A stretch of 64,000 nt of DNA from Lunularia cruciata (GCA_948567375.1 OX419755.1:45451001-45515000); one strand, 5' to 3'; shown: positions 1-11,809, counted from the first letter of the stretch. Numbers and translations: made by a program. Notes: generated by a model not told the origin, from the letters alone.

Positions 1-658
1 GGGTTTTAACTTCAAAACATGGAAGACAAAATGGATCCTTATATGAATAGGAAGGGCAAGTTTGTAGGAAACACAAGAAATGATCCAAGTAATAGAAAAT
101 GGACCTAGCCAATTGGGAGCAAGTTTACAAACTTGGGTGTCAAGAGAGAGAGAGTGAGGTTGCTAGAGGAAAGCATGATCCTATCACCTACTAAAAGGTG
201 AGATCATGAAAATGTCTATCATCATATTTCTTTTGCTCATTTTGGCAATAAGAAGATGAGACTTGGTTTGGTGTAAGGATAGAAATAACATGGATAAGAA
301 GGTGGAAGTTTGAGGGATATGAGATTGCAATAGAGCAAGAAGAGAATAAGACATGAGTGGATTTTGGCCATAATTGAGAAAGAAAAGAGAGAATCTTATA
401 CCCTCCTACTTGGAATTATTAAAATAAAATTTGGTAATTACAAGATAGGTACCCTAATTGGTGTGATGAATGTTGACAAAGGTATGTACATATCTTCCCA
501 AGTATGATTAGCTTGTTTGGTTTGCATATGATATGAGGATAATAGGTCATAAAAAAGGCAAGCTTAGTGCCGAGTAGCTTGATAATGCATGCCAAAATTT
601 ACCTATAAATTGGGAATCACAATAAGAGATGAGAACCCCCTTTTCATTCTATGGTGCT
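1..658 (-). pseudogene. Integrase C-terminal half, chromodomain gypsy copy 1
   Basis: Read on the minus strand, the segment matches the plus-strand copy at about 33710-34380 nearly end to end by eye, including the stretch encoding the GPF-like and 'HISKLKP' motifs typical of the gypsy integrase C-terminus (here at about 1-60). Many stops and indels are present. It ends at the four-base target site TGCT (655-658), where PHD-gypsy 1 begins. The chromodomain that should follow lies beyond the left edge of the window. Confidence 0.7.
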
Positions 659-1190
659 TGTTGTGCGTATATACATCGCTATACAACATACATCACTGTC
701 AACAACATACACTATAGAAGCACAACTCACACATAAGTCATATATGAACTCTAAAGTGCTACAATAATCAGTTCTTCATAAACTCAAATCAACTCAATTC
801 AGATCAATACTTAATCATTTACTCAACAATTTGCCATTGATTACAACCAAGCCACACCCACTCTAGCTAAGAGACTCCAAGTAACACTCACCACTCTTTG
901 TCCACCATAGCCAAGAACTCAAGGCTCAAAATCAGAGAAGTGAGCTCTCTAGAGCTACACTTTGAAGGTATACCTCTGATTTTGACCTAGATCTCCAACC
1001 CTAATGGCCCTATTGATGGCACAACTAACGGTGCAAGTGAAAATGAGTCCCACCATGTGATCAGTACCCCAAACATGAAATCTAACCATCAACAAGTAGT
1101 CTATGAGTAATTGCCAAAATACCTTTGACTACCAACACTACTACTCCAATGTCTGAGCAATTTAACTTTGACACCACAAATGTCATGATA
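659..1190 (-). repeat. Terminal repeat of PHD-gypsy 1 (3' end)
   Basis: The block starts TGTTGTGCG next to the target site and ends ATGATA. The same block is found at 12576-13109 and 27198-27753. Its first ~115 bases (block A) recur at 1193, two bases after its end. Its last ~415 bases (block B, from about 774) recur at 7654-8076 at the other end of the element. Read on the minus strand, the outer end of B contains a near match to the initiator tRNA-Met primer site (TGGTATCAAAGC form, clearest in the 8050-8070 copy). Confidence 0.75.
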
Positions 1191-1192
1191 GT

Positions 1193-1300
1193 TGTTGTGC
1201 ATATATACATTGCTACACAACCTACATAAAATTCAATATCATACCCTATAGAAGCACAACTCACACATAAGTCATACATGAATTCTAAAGTGCCACAATT
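1193..1300 (-). repeat. Partial repeat of the terminal block (block A')
   Basis: About 108 bases repeating the outermost part of the terminal repeat, separated from it by two bases (GT). On the minus strand the block starts TGTGGCAC and ends GCACAACA, so it has TG...CA ends of its own. The same arrangement, with a two-base spacer each time, is present at 13112 and 27756. Confidence 0.75.
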
Positions 1301-1458
1301 GCCTTCCTAGTTGGCCGCTAAATCCTCTAACTCTAGATAACCTTCTACTTCAAGTATACCCTATGGTGGGCAAAGATCAAGAAGCCAGGTGCTATTGAGC
1401 CTCATTGTTAGTTGTTTGTTTGCAATCTATACCGCATAATGAGTGAACTAATTATAGG

Positions 1459-1604
1459 TCAAGTACATCTAGGACATAACTACTATCCCTAAGGAACCAC
1501 CATGGGAGAAGGAGTCAAACATGCCATATGCCATCCTCTCAAACAACTATCACACGTTAATATGATAACAACTCTTCTAGAAGAGCTGCATAACATACAT
1601 TGCA
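1459..1604 (-). pseudogene. PHD-finger remnant at integrase C-terminus, PHD-gypsy 1
   Basis: Minus-strand reading gives a C-x2-C pair (CNVC at about 1604-1593), then after a frameshift CDSC, WHMAC, LTP and LCPRC, followed directly by a stop at 1459-1461. The spacing C-x2-C...C-x2-C-x4-H-x2-C...C-x2-C with a tryptophan before the last-pair region is the C4HC3 pattern of a PHD finger, a module known to bind histone H3 tails. Three in-frame stops fall before the last Cys pair, so this copy is broken. The sister copies at 13381-13523 and 28035-28174 share the module and its position after the integrase tail (motif CHLPNIDGTIDP in copy 3). Confidence 0.7.
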
Positions 1605-2588
1605 AGCCAACATGTATAAGTGCCAAGCTTGGGTCCATAGTACCATCAATGTTTGGGAGGTGTCATGGCAAACAATTGTGCACATGATCCTTCCACACAA
1701 AACCATCACATCCTTCCAACACAAGGACTCCAAAATGCAAAACCTCACACATTTTTAAGATAGTGCGGCATGTAGTAACATCAAGTGTCATCGATGTTGT
1801 CTATTATAGATACACATAGTCACCTAGATGAAATCAATTGGTCAAGGGTCTATAACCTCCTACTTGAATAGTAGCATAGCATGAGGTATCCCTATGCTAA
1901 GCAATTGCTAAGTTCTCAAAGACCATTGGCATCACTCTCCAAAAGATCTCTGCTTGTGAGAACATGCGCTCATCCATATGTTTGGATCATCCAAGCTCAA
2001 AACTACAATAACATCTTGACAAATGGCTGCAAGTAATTATGGATCTTGTACATAAAGTAGAAAGTAAGGAAAGAAGGATGCTAAGGAGGCTTGCCGGCTG
2101 AACCAATAACTCATGGCTAACCAAGGTAACTAGACATCCCAATCTCTCAAGTGGCTTCTCTGCACACCATACTTCCGTAATCCTCTCTTCACCATCCAAA
2201 CCACTCTCTTTGTTAAGCCATCTGCCTTAGGGTGATCTTGGGAGGTAATAAGATGATCAATCAAAGCCTTGTCACACAAGACTTGAAACTCTCCCAAGAA
2301 CTCTGTACCTTGATCATTCAAAACCTCAATTGGTGCACCAAAATGACTAAGAACCCAATCCAAGAACAAGTAAGTTGTTGCTTCATTGGACTTGTTAGGA
2401 AGTGCCACTAACTCAATCCACTTGGAGAAGTGCTCCCCTATAACCAAAACATATTGATGATACCTCATAGTCAATGGTAAAGGTCCTACAAAGTCCAAAC
2501 TCCAATGGTAACCCAACCCTATGATAGGTAATGGGTGAAACTGTGGTGTAGGAGCATTAAATGATTCTTTAACTTGGTCACAAACCAC
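1605..2588 (-). pseudogene. Gypsy integrase core and C-terminal region, PHD-gypsy 1
   Basis: The open stretch 2588-2130 encodes an integrase core: SLDFVGP carries the first catalytic Asp and VLNDQGTEF the second; the third acidic residue, expected in ADGLTERVV, is Lys here (ADGLTKRVV). After a shift of frame the strand continues through the C-terminal region (about 2199-1987), then the tail that leads to the PHD finger. Integrase would insert element DNA into the genome. The lost Glu and frameshifts make this copy inactive. Confidence 0.75.
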
Positions 2589-2633
2589 ACATCTGGCAAC
2601 AAATTGCTATACATCTGTTTGCATACCGCACTA

Positions 2634-2880
2634 CTAATAATGATTTTGGAGTAAGCTATATCTATGCTTTACTCCAAAATGTCCTAGCTTTCCATGAGCA
2701 TGACGGACCAATTGTGGTCTTTGAGATAGAAGTGGTACTCTACCATCTTCCCATACACAAAGAAAGTATCTGCACTCCAATCTGAATTGCCTGGCTCGTT
2801 GGAGAACATGGTCTCTCTCCTTAGCCCCAATTGTGCCACCCACAACACCAATGCAAAGATAATCTATTAGCTTGCTTCTT
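2634..2880 (-). pseudogene. Integrase N-terminal zinc-binding region, PHD-gypsy 1
   Basis: The 69-residue open stretch includes ...LVRHAHGKLGHFGVKHRYSLLQNHYWW..., matching the H-x3/4-H part of the gypsy integrase HHCC domain. The Cys pair follows in another frame (about 2590-2640, just before the VCDQVK start of the core). Copies 2 and 3 carry the same region at about 14450-14600 and 29150-29300. Confidence 0.6.
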
Positions 2881-4540
2881 GTTTCGACCTTTTTTTGCTT
2901 GCAAATGAAGTGAAAGGCCTCTAGTACTCAAGTCTTTAGGAATTTCCCGCATACAGCCAAATTTAGCCATGATACTTTTGCACAAGCTAAAGCTCCTTTT
3001 TATAAAAAGCTGATATGAATTTCTGAAATTGTAAGACTCACTAAGACATCATCATGAATGTCTTGCTGAATTGTACCACTATCTCCACCCTTTGGATCTA
3101 TGACCTCAATAACTCCGCCAATATGTATTGAGAGAGATACCACCAAAGTCTAAGAGAATAAACATAGACGTAGATGCATGCTAACTTGGCACCATCTCTT
3201 CATCTATCTCACCATGGTTATGTGCTCCAATATGATCTTGCTGGCTGGAACATAGGTTTCTACTCAACCCATTTGCATCATGGTTCACCACTCCAGGTCT
3301 ATGAATAACTATGAAATCATACTCTTGTACAATTAGAGCGCATCATGTAAGCATCCCTTAAAGCTTGTTGGACTCCATCAACCACTTTGATGCCTGATGA
3401 TCAGTAATGAGAGTGAAAGGGTTACCAAATAGGTAGCATTAGAAATGTGCTACTACCCATACTACTGCCAAGCACTCTCTCTCATATGAACTATACTTTG
3501 CCCTTGTTGAATTGTTGGAGCAACTAGCGTAGGTCACCACAAACTCCTTCCCTTCATCATCATGTTGGGTGAGCACTACTCCAAGCTCCAACATACTCCA
3601 ATCTAGATGAACCTAGAATAGTTGTCCTCTAGTTGGTCTCCTAAGAATAGGAGCAAATGGAAACCTCTTTTTGAGCTCTATAAAAGCTCGCTCCTGCTCA
3701 TCCCCCCAACACCACTCCTATGTAAGCTTGGTCAGCTTAATCAATGCCTTGGCAATGACACTAAATCCTCTAACATAGCAGCAATAAAATTTTGCCAACC
3801 CAAGGAATGCTTGCACTTTGCTCTCATCCATAGGCCAAGAAAGACATGTCATAGCCTCCACCTTGGTCTGCTAAACACCAAGTCCTCCAAGGTAGATAGT
3901 ATAACCTAAATACTCAACCTTCTCATGGAAGAATCTACACTTCTCTAGATTTAATTTGAGTCCATGAGATCTCAATCTCTCAAACACCTCCAACAAATGC
4001 TTCTCATGCTCCTCCACAATAGTGCCATAGATGAAAATTTCATCAATATAGCACCAAGGAAAATCCAATCCTACTACGATCCTATCCATGACTCCCTAGA
4101 ACTTGGCAATATAAAAACTAAAGAGAGAGTAAAGAGTAAAGAGTATTCTTTAACCCAAAAAAATAAAATTCCATTGATATAATACATCCTTGCCATGAGG
4201 ATCAATAGCCCAAAATGTTGTCTTGGACTTATCCTCATCCTTGATTGGCAATTGATGATATCTTGCTTGAAGATCCAAAGTACTAAAGACCTTTGCATCA
4301 AAAATCTCCTCCAATGTAGGCATGGCATACCAATCAGCTTTAGTTGACGATTGATAGGACGTTAATATTCATACATTTGCCTATCTATGTAGTTGCCATG
4401 CATATCCTTCTTGGCTAGCATCACTATAGCTGAAACATACTCTCTATATGAAATCTCTACCAAACCAGCCCTGAAAAGGTCTCTACTTTGGCTTTGAATC
4501 AATGCTCTCTCCATGTCACTTTATCAGTAGGGATGTTGAA
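2881..4540 (-). pseudogene. RT/RNase H remnants, PHD-gypsy 1
   Basis: Minus-strand fragments match RT and RNase H of the family. At 4089-3871 the RT palm is readable: WCYIDEIFIY aligns to the YIDD active site (second Asp replaced by Glu), followed by GLKLNLEKCRFFHEKVEYLGYTI. RT residues before this are in 4328-4090 in several frames. RNase H is in the stop-rich stretch 3700-3000. The match to the copy at 30613-30110 makes the identity firm. The element's own sequence stops at about 4540, before protease and gag. Confidence 0.7.
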
Positions 4541-4559
4541 AAACTAGTGTGGTGCCCAC

Positions 4560-6214
4560 ATTTTTTTTGTTTTGTTCAAAATAGAGAAGAAGAAGTGTAT
4601 AGAGAAGTCGGATTGTGCCTATATGGCCAAAGAAGGCAAAGAAAAGAGTCTTTGAGATGAAACCCAAAGTAAAGTGACTTTAGGTCATAAGGCAAAGTAC
4701 TCGGAAATGCCCTGTCAGCATACAACCCGAAGTAAGGAGTCTTTGTATCGGGAGGAGCTCAACCCGAGGCAAAGTCTGTCTAACAACCTTTTGTCGGGGT
4801 GAGAAATTCAAGAAGGGACCGTTCAAAACTGGCGGCCCATCCGCATGAAGTATGATTGACAATGACAGGTGCATGCAGGAGGTGTGATTTCTCGGTAGAA
4901 ACTCGAATTGAAGAGAGACAAAGAAAGTGCAACTCTATAAAAATCAAGCTCGCAATGAAGCAATGTCAAGCAATTTTCCTTTGCCATTGAGAAGTCATCC
5001 TGTAGGTGATCATGGGAAGGGAAATAGAGTGGAAGATGCGCTAGTGTGTAAGGGAAACATTGCAAGAGTGAAATCAAAAGACAATGAGAAAGTAGGAGAG
5101 ATGGGAGGAGGAAAGAAGAACTCCAAATTCGCAATGAGGAATCATGCAATTTGGAGGTTGGATGTAATCGCAAGAATCAAAGTCTTGAGCCGACTTTGGA
5201 TTACATTCTTGGCATGGAACTGGAATGTTAGTTTTCTAGGTTTCATGACTGAGATCATTGAGAGCAAGTGCCTCGATGGACTCGAAGAAGAAGAGAAGAG
5301 TGGAAATCTAGCTTGTTGGACAAAGTCGGATTGGAAATTAGTATTGGAGAAGGAAGCAGGCACAAAGTAGGGTTCCACGTTCTTGGAGAAGGGAGAGATC
5401 GCCAAAGAAACCCAAGAAGTGAGAGATGCATTCTCGTCCGAGCAGACAAAGAATGGGTACAAAGTCAAGAGCTATAAAGATCCTATCAAGAGGGGAATTG
5501 TGAGTGCTCAGATGGCAATCCTGAAGCCGGAGAGAACAACCTATGTGATGAAACACCAAGCGGTGTTCTTTCATAAATTTTTTGCATGAGAACCAATCAA
5601 TTGGACGAGGTGTTTCCATGGGAGAACGCAACAAATGGTGTGGAATCTGCGGGATAAATCACCTTCACATTACATCGTGCCGTTTGCAGCCCATTTCTAC
5701 TTTGGGTTGAATTTGCTGAGCTTGGCAGAGTGAACTCGGATGGTGTTGCATTTCCATCCTGATTTAAGAAGGGAAGTCAATGTAGAGGAGCAGCAGTACA
5801 TCTTACAAATCAGAAGCACCAACGATTACTACAAGAAGATGGGGAAGAATGTGGAGATCGAAGCAAGTACTCCAAAATTGAAGAAGAGAAGTAGGCAAGT
5901 TGAAGCCAAAGACAAGATGAAACCTTGGAAGACAAGAAGAAGAAACTCGAGGTGAGATATGGTGGTGATCGAGTCAGAAGATGAAGACTCGGAAGGTGAA
6001 GCCAAGTGCAAGTCCAAAGACTCGGAACGCGAGGAGGAGCCTGAGCTAATGCTACAAAGTGGAGATACAAGTAGCGACAGCGATGAAGGAGGAGAAATGA
6101 TGTCGGTGCCAGTTGCTGCCGAGGTGGAAGAAGAAGTGCAGGCAGAGACCGAGGCCGAGGACAACATGAAGTTGGAGGATGAGATACCCGAGGCAGAAGA
6201 GAAGAAGATCACAG
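4560..6214 (+). other. Unrecognised block with broken plus-strand ORFs, acidic C-terminus
   Basis: A block foreign to the flanking gypsy pol. Open stretches on the plus strand: 4927-5370 (147 residues, no clear family), 5383-5589, 5740-5955 and 5959-6214. The last two are strongly charged: a Lys/Arg-rich stretch (KKRSRQVEAKDKMKPWKTRRR) is followed by a run of Glu/Asp with Ser (SEDEDSEGEAKCK, then many EE/ED pairs). The two could be one frame split by a stop near 5956-5958. The frame is cut off at about 6215 by chromodomain-gypsy sequence. I do not recognise the product. It could be an accessory gene carried by a retroelement or a captured gene fragment. Confidence 0.4.
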
Positions 6215-6533
6215 TTCAGAGGACCTTGTACTTTGTATGTTGTCATGACATGTAGGTCATGGCCTTGTTGATGTGGCAACGCAAAAGAATACAATCAACT
6301 TTGTACTCCTCATGATCATTGATAGAAACAAGGAGGAGAAGGACAAGGTTGGATACAAGAGGAAAAAGAAGATAGGTTAGGAACAAAGGGTTTCAACTTG
6401 GAAATGTGAAAGATAAGGTGGATGCGCATATGACAAGGCAAGGCAAGTTGATAAGTAATATGAGAGATGATTTGGGTGACATCAAAGGCTAATACAAATC
6501 AAGGCCATGACAACATACAAAGTACAAGGTCCT
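6215..6533. repeat. Inverted repeat with inverted spacer in a chromodomain-gypsy fragment
   Basis: The stretch 6215-6268 (read on the minus strand) repeats 6495-6533 on the plus strand: both contain CAAGGCCATGACA and AACATACAAAGTACAAGG. Between them, 6340-6480 matches the integrase C-terminus of the chromodomain family on the minus strand, whereas the sequence from 6495 onward is on the plus strand. The natural order, seen at 34300-34560, is regained if the spacer is flipped. This points to an inversion of about 230 bases between the two arms. Confidence 0.65.
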
Positions 6534-7000
6534 TTGGAAAGGTATCCCCTTCATGATGCCACATGGGAACCTCTTTCTCATCTCAAAATGCACAAATGGC
6601 CATCCAAGAGTTTGAAGCTTCAATGGCAACAAGGACATCACCAACTAGCGGTGGAGGAATATGAAAACAATATGGAGTTTAGCAATGAAGTTAGTTAGGG
6701 CTAATGAAGTAATGAATAGGCTAAATTAGCCTAGAATATTCTAGAAGTATATAGAAAGCTTCTTGGGAAGCTTCCCAACTAGCTTAGCTTGCACTCTAAG
6801 TAGGTAGCTTCTAAAAGGGAGCTTTTAGAAGCTTCCAACTAGCTCAACTTGCACCCCAAATAAAATGCTTCTAGAAGGAAGCTTCTTGAGAAGTTTCTTG
6901 GTTTACTTGGCTTGCACTCCAAGAAAGTGGCTCAAGGAAGCTTCTCAAGAGCCTTGTATGCTCTTTATAAATACCAAAGCCAAAACTCATGCTAGGCATT
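6495..7000 (+). mobile_element. Fragment of chromodomain gypsy: chromodomain end plus LTR start
   Basis: The plus strand reads the chromodomain end (YKVQGPLERYPLHDATWEPLSHL, with the usual W-P-ATWEP pattern) to a stop, then a segment with repeated AGCTTCTTGGGAAGCTTCC-like units and a TATAAATACC box at about 6965. It matches 34500-35060 over its full length. The TATAAATA probably belongs to the LTR promoter. It lies inside PHD-gypsy 1 as a foreign piece. Confidence 0.7.
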
Positions 7001-7653
7001 TATAGTTTCCCACACTCAAGTGTCTCATTGTGATCATCCATTCTCTTATTTCTCTCCTCGGTCTCAATCTTTTACAAAGGAGATTTAATCACAAGAAGAC
7101 TAAACAAAACCCTCCATCTCATAAATCAATATTGGACGGACTCTTTCACCATTTGGCATTTGATATAGTAGGAGTATATATACTTCTTAAGCTATTAAGA
7201 TCACCAAGAATAGGATCAAACTTCCTTTGGCCAAAATTTGATATAAATTTAATGTAAATTTGACATAAAATCTAATATAAATTTGATATAAATTTGACAT
7301 AGTTGGATGACCACCAAATTCTTTGTTAGATCTCCACTCAAGCAAAATTGGAAGGATGGGGATCTCTTAATCTCTAATTCATGGAGATGGGTTCCCAATT
7401 CCACCTTCAATTTTGCATTGTAAGCTCAACTTGCACCAAATTGGCCATGCTTTCATCTCTTGAGCTCAAATCAAACTCTACTGCTTGAAATTGACTCCAT
7501 TCTCATCAAAATTTGGCCAACACTTCCACACACCAATCACTATCAAGGAAATTTGAATCGCAATCAAGGTACCAATGATCAACCAAGCTTGGAGACACCA
7601 CCAACACCTTCAATTTCTACACCCAATTTCCTCTTGACTCTCATTTCTTTGAT
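7001..7653 (-). other. Leader-like segment X of PHD-gypsy 1 (from about 7290) and LTR remainder
   Basis: The part 7001-7290 holds the rest of the LTR fragment and AT-rich sequence with repeated GATATAAATTTGA units. From about 7290 to 7653 the sequence matches 37400-37988 of PHD-gypsy 2 (for example the motifs ACCAAGCTTGGAGA and CACCCATTCTCAATTTGATC-like repeats), and in both copies runs directly into block B of the terminal repeat. I read it as untranslated leader next to the 5' end of the element. No ORF is credible. Confidence 0.5.
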
Positions 7654-8076
7654 ATAATCAGTTCTTCATAACTCAAATCAGATAAATACTAGATCATTTG
7701 CTCAACAATCTGCCAACAATTAGACATTTTTTATAGTCAAGCCATATCCACTCTAGTTAAGAGACTCAAGGTGACACTCATCAGCTTTTTATCCACCATA
7801 GGCAAAAACTCAAAGGCTCAACATCAGAGAAGTGAGCTCTCTAAAGCTACACTTTGAAGGTATACCTCTGATTTTGACCTAGGTCTCCAATGGTCCCACT
7901 GACGCACAATTGACGGTGCGAGTGATGGTATGTTGCACCATATGATAAGTACTCCAAACATGAAATTTGACCGTCAACACGTAGTTTATGAGTAACTACC
8001 AGAAATACCTTTGACTACCAACACTACTACTCTAGTGTCCAAGCAATCTAGCTTTGATACCACAAATGTCATGACA
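7654..8076 (-). repeat. Partial terminal repeat (block B), 5' end of PHD-gypsy 1
   Basis: Matches 774-1190 at roughly 85-90% by eye and ends ATGACA against the TGCT target site. Block A, which begins the terminal repeat at the other end, is absent and segment X stands in its place. On the minus strand the first bases read TGTCATGACATTTG and then TGGTATCAAAGC, which differs at one position from the usual initiator tRNA-Met primer site. Confidence 0.7.
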
Positions 8077-9130
8077 TGCTTGAAGACAATATTAAAGTAA
8101 ATCTTTGACAATGTACCATTGTATCTGTGGTAGGTGCCTAATGAATCTATTTGCTAAGCTTATCAATAAAAACTATGATTTTTGTATGGCCTTGAACCAT
8201 CTTCAGTAAGGATATGATGAGATCTAAGCTCACATGTTCCTATTGGATAGGAATTGGAAGGAGTTGAAGTATTCTATCCAAATTTTGGTTGCTTGTCTTG
8301 TTACATTGACAACTCTTGCAAGATTGTATAAACTCTCAAACCTCTTGTGCCATGTTTGGCCACCACCACTAGCATCATAGAGTACTCAATGTCTTGTCCA
8401 CACCCAAGTGACCAAAAATTAGTAACTCATGCACTTCTTGAAGTCGTACAAGTCAAAGATCTCCCATAATTGGAACATAAATATGATTCTTGCGAAATAA
8501 AAAGCCATCCTCAAATGACAAGGTTACATACTTCTTACCATGAGCTGCAAGGTGAATTTTTACAAGATTAACAAAGGGATCTTTTCATTAAGCAATCTTG
8601 AACTCTATTTGTACCTTTGATTCCATTGATATCATGGTGACTTTTGTTATTATGGGAGATTTAAGAAGAATCTTCAAATCAAATTGTCATGATAGTGCAT
8701 TAGGAATGATATGGAATTTTTTGAGATTTTATTTAAGCTTGACATAAAAATTGTAGTTTTTACTCCCATAGGTGATACCAAGTCTTCATGTGCTCTAGAT
8801 GTAAAGTTTTTAAACAAGGTTTGTGATAGATACATATTACTACTTGTTTCTCTAAGAGATAGTCTCCATACTTTTGTTGCATATACCAATGCAAGTTATT
8901 CTTAATCTCAAGTAGAAAAAATATTTCCTATTGCAATTTAGTCATCAAAATACAAAGGCAATGGGATGCAATCTATCTAGATATTTATATTGCAACACAA
9001 CTCTAATTGTAAAGTTAGAAGCATCAAAATCAACCATACAAGGTATTATATGGTTGGAAGATGGGTCATGAAGACACCATATCCTTAAATTTCTTGAATG
9101 CTTCTTCTTGTTTGGTGATCCACTCAAAGC
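8077..9130 (-). pseudogene. Integrase N-half and RNase H, chromodomain gypsy copy 1
   Basis: RNase H remnants: 9127-8945 (motif PCMVDFDASNFTIRVVLQYKY) and 8889-8674 (MVYATKVWRLSLRE), the same as DFDDSNFAIGVMLQ and MVYATKVWRNYLLGK in the plus copy at 32750-32950. The integrase HHCC region and the start of the core lie at about 8420-8080, ending at the insertion site of PHD-gypsy 1. Frames are broken throughout. Confidence 0.7.
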
Positions 9131-11640
9131 TTTTTGTCTTTCCTAAGAGATCAATCAATGATGTAGTCTCATGAGCATAATAGTGGATGAACTTCTATTG
9201 AAAACTTGCTAATCCATTCAATCCCTAAACTTCCATGGTATCCTTGGGAATAGAATAATTGATAATGTCCTTGATCATTTCCTATTCTACCTTGACCTCT
9301 TTGGGCCATAATGTTTTTGTTGTTGAAAACTTATGTCCCAAGAAGGTAAATTCCTTTTGCCAAAAGGTACACTTGGATTTCTTGCAATATAACTTCCATT
9401 ATCTTAGTCATTTTAATGTTTCTCATATGTGGTTCTTGTGTTTTACCTTTAATTTAATTTAAAATACATTGTCATCCAAGAACACTATCACATATTGATT
9501 TAATAGCCCTTATAAAACCTGATGCATTTGATCCATGAAGATTTCTAGAGCATTAGTGAGACCCAAAGGTAAAATTCTCCATTCAGAATACAATGTCTAT
9601 ACAATGTCTATACATTGTATGGAAAGCAATCTTCTACAACTTTTCTTCATCAATTAAAATTCACTAGTAACTGCTTCAAAAATGTAACTTGAAGACGTAT
9701 TATGTTGCACTTAATTGATCCAACAAGTCATCAATTTAAAGTAGAGTATACACATTCTTCATAGTTTTTTTTTAAGATCATGGTAGTCAATATAGAACTG
9801 AAGTACTCAATCCTTCTTTGGTACAAATTATGCTAGTGCTCCCGAAGGGTTTGTATTATTTTGGATGAAATCCTTCTCCAACAACTTTGTATGTGTTGTT
9901 CAAAGTTCTTCTAACTCTTTTGGTGAGAAATAGTAGATTTCTCTACTTACTAAAGTACTATCTAGCAATAGCTCAATTTTGAAAGGCATATCTCAATTAG
10001 ATGGTAGATACTTTGGAAGGTTGACCACAAGGATGTAATTAAACTACAAAACTATTTGATAAACTATTGACTTTTGAGGCTTCTCATCCTCATCAAATTT
10101 TTTTTGTGCAAATGGCTTGATCCACATGACAAAAATAGGAATATCTTCCTCCAAAGCTTCTTGTTTAACCACTATGCTAGAAAAATTCTTATCTTAGGTT
10201 TGACTACTCTTAGGTATCTTCTTTAAATGTGCCAAACAACTTAATCAATAATGCTTACCTTGGTGTTGTACTTGAATTTGTTGTTGAGCCCAATGAAACT
10301 GATTTTTATGCCATTCAAGCCAAACAAGAACACGAATGATATTGAAGTGTATGGGAGCTACTACAAAACTCATATACTTTAAATACTATATCCCAATCTT
10401 GATTGCAATAGGATATGCAATATGAAATGTAAAACCTTTCTATCATGTGCCGTCATCAATGTGCTACTTAATACTAAATTGATAAGAATACATGATTCCT
10501 TTGCTAATTGTATGGACATGCAATTCTCAAAAATTCCATAATCAATCGAATTCCTACAACCATGATTGGATATCACACTTTGTAGGTGAAGCCTTCAATC
10601 CCGTTGGAACAAATCAAGTTAAAAATATTGGCTCCATATTTCCTATTAAGACTCTTTGTTTACTTGATCATAATCCTCCAAGAACTCCATTTGTGTAAGA
10701 GGTCAAGCTCATCCATTCTTAGTTGGACATTTGGTAATGCAATGTTTATTTGGCGACAACAAAAGCAACCACTATTCTACCTCAATCATTCTTTCTTGGT
10801 AGTGCTAAGTGGTCTTTGTTGGATAACATCAATCTCCATTAGTACTAGCAACTCCACTTGTGTGTGGAGTGTTTGTAGGTTCTATGACGGTCTAAGTCAA
10901 GACCAAGTTGTGGCAAGCAAGGGATCAAAGCATTTGGCCAATTGCATGGCTTCTTCCAAATGTTTGGGCTTAAGCATGGTTATTTTCAATTTTGTGTGTG
11001 ATTTCAAACATCTTACAAACCAATCCATATCTTCATCTTCTAGTATTTTCAGAATTTACATTGTTATGTTTTGTAATTGAGTGCATTAGCTCCTCACAAA
11101 ACTAATATATTTTAATTTTACCAATCTATCTCATGTGGCTTGTGCAACATTTACCACTTTGAATCTTCTAATTATTGCATTCCTTAACTCTTCCCATGTT
11201 AAGATTGGAACAACAAATTATGATTGAGCTTGTTGTACTCACAATTGCCACCAAACTTTTGCAACTATATCCAATTGGCTCAAAGCCAAGAGGACCATCT
11301 TTGATCTTCTAGAAGATTTGTAGCTTCAAAGTACCACTCACCATAAAGAACAAATTTCTTCACCGCCCCTGGTAAATTCTTGTGCTCAAATTGCTTATGC
11401 TTTGGTAACCACACTTGATCATCTTCTTCTTGGAAATTTTTTCTCTCCATTTACTATTGTCATTGATTATTATAATCTCTTTCTTCCAACAATAAAGTAA
11501 GATGCTCCATCTATTGTTGCATAACAAAAATAACTTTGGGTATTGCTACCATGGCTACTTCTCTACCAAACTATTTCCTTGCAAATGTCTAGGTTAACGC
11601 ATTAAAAAACATGTCCACAACTCTTTGTAAGTTACAATTG
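9131..11640 (-). pseudogene. Gag-protease-RT remnants, chromodomain gypsy copy 1
   Basis: Order and orientation place the RT at about 10000-9131 (an FLGHKF motif and the thumb 'IDLLGKTKSF' can be read in mixed frames) and protease plus gag between about 11640 and 10050. No stretch of more than about 70 codons stays open on the coding strand. Identity rests on position between RNase H and the primer site/LTR and on patchy likeness to the gag of copy 2 (26075-27190). Confidence 0.5.
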
Positions 11641-11809
11641 GAAGGATCAACGGTTCATCGGATAAGGTGATCAAGTTAAATTTTTTTTTACAAAAGCATG
11701 ATAGGATACATTGCATGAAATTATGTTTTACTAGTACATGGACTCAACAATCCTAATGGTTTGAATGAAATGGATTTAATGGTCCAGAGATTCTATACAT
11801 CCCATTCTT

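Larger units (their letters stand above)
659..8076 (-). mobile_element. PHD-gypsy 1, rearranged copy with TGCT target duplication
   Basis: A minus-strand gypsy element inserted in the integrase of chromodomain copy 1. The target duplication TGCT is at 655-658 and 8077-8080. Order on the plus strand: terminal repeat 659-1190, a partial repeat 1193-1300, PHD finger, integrase, RNase H and RT remnants to about 4540, then a foreign block (about 4560-7250: an acidic ORF region and a fragment of the chromodomain family), a leader-like segment, and a partial terminal repeat to 8076. Gag and protease are not recognisable. The pol part is 60-80% similar by eye to the copies at 13.1-17.3 kb and 27.7-32.1 kb. 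Confidence 0.75.

Noticed and set aside
6790-6960. Repeated AAGCTTCTTGGGAAGCTTCC units as a separate satellite
   Set aside because: They also occur in the LTRs near 34800-34990, so they are part of the chromodomain-gypsy LTR rather than an independent satellite.
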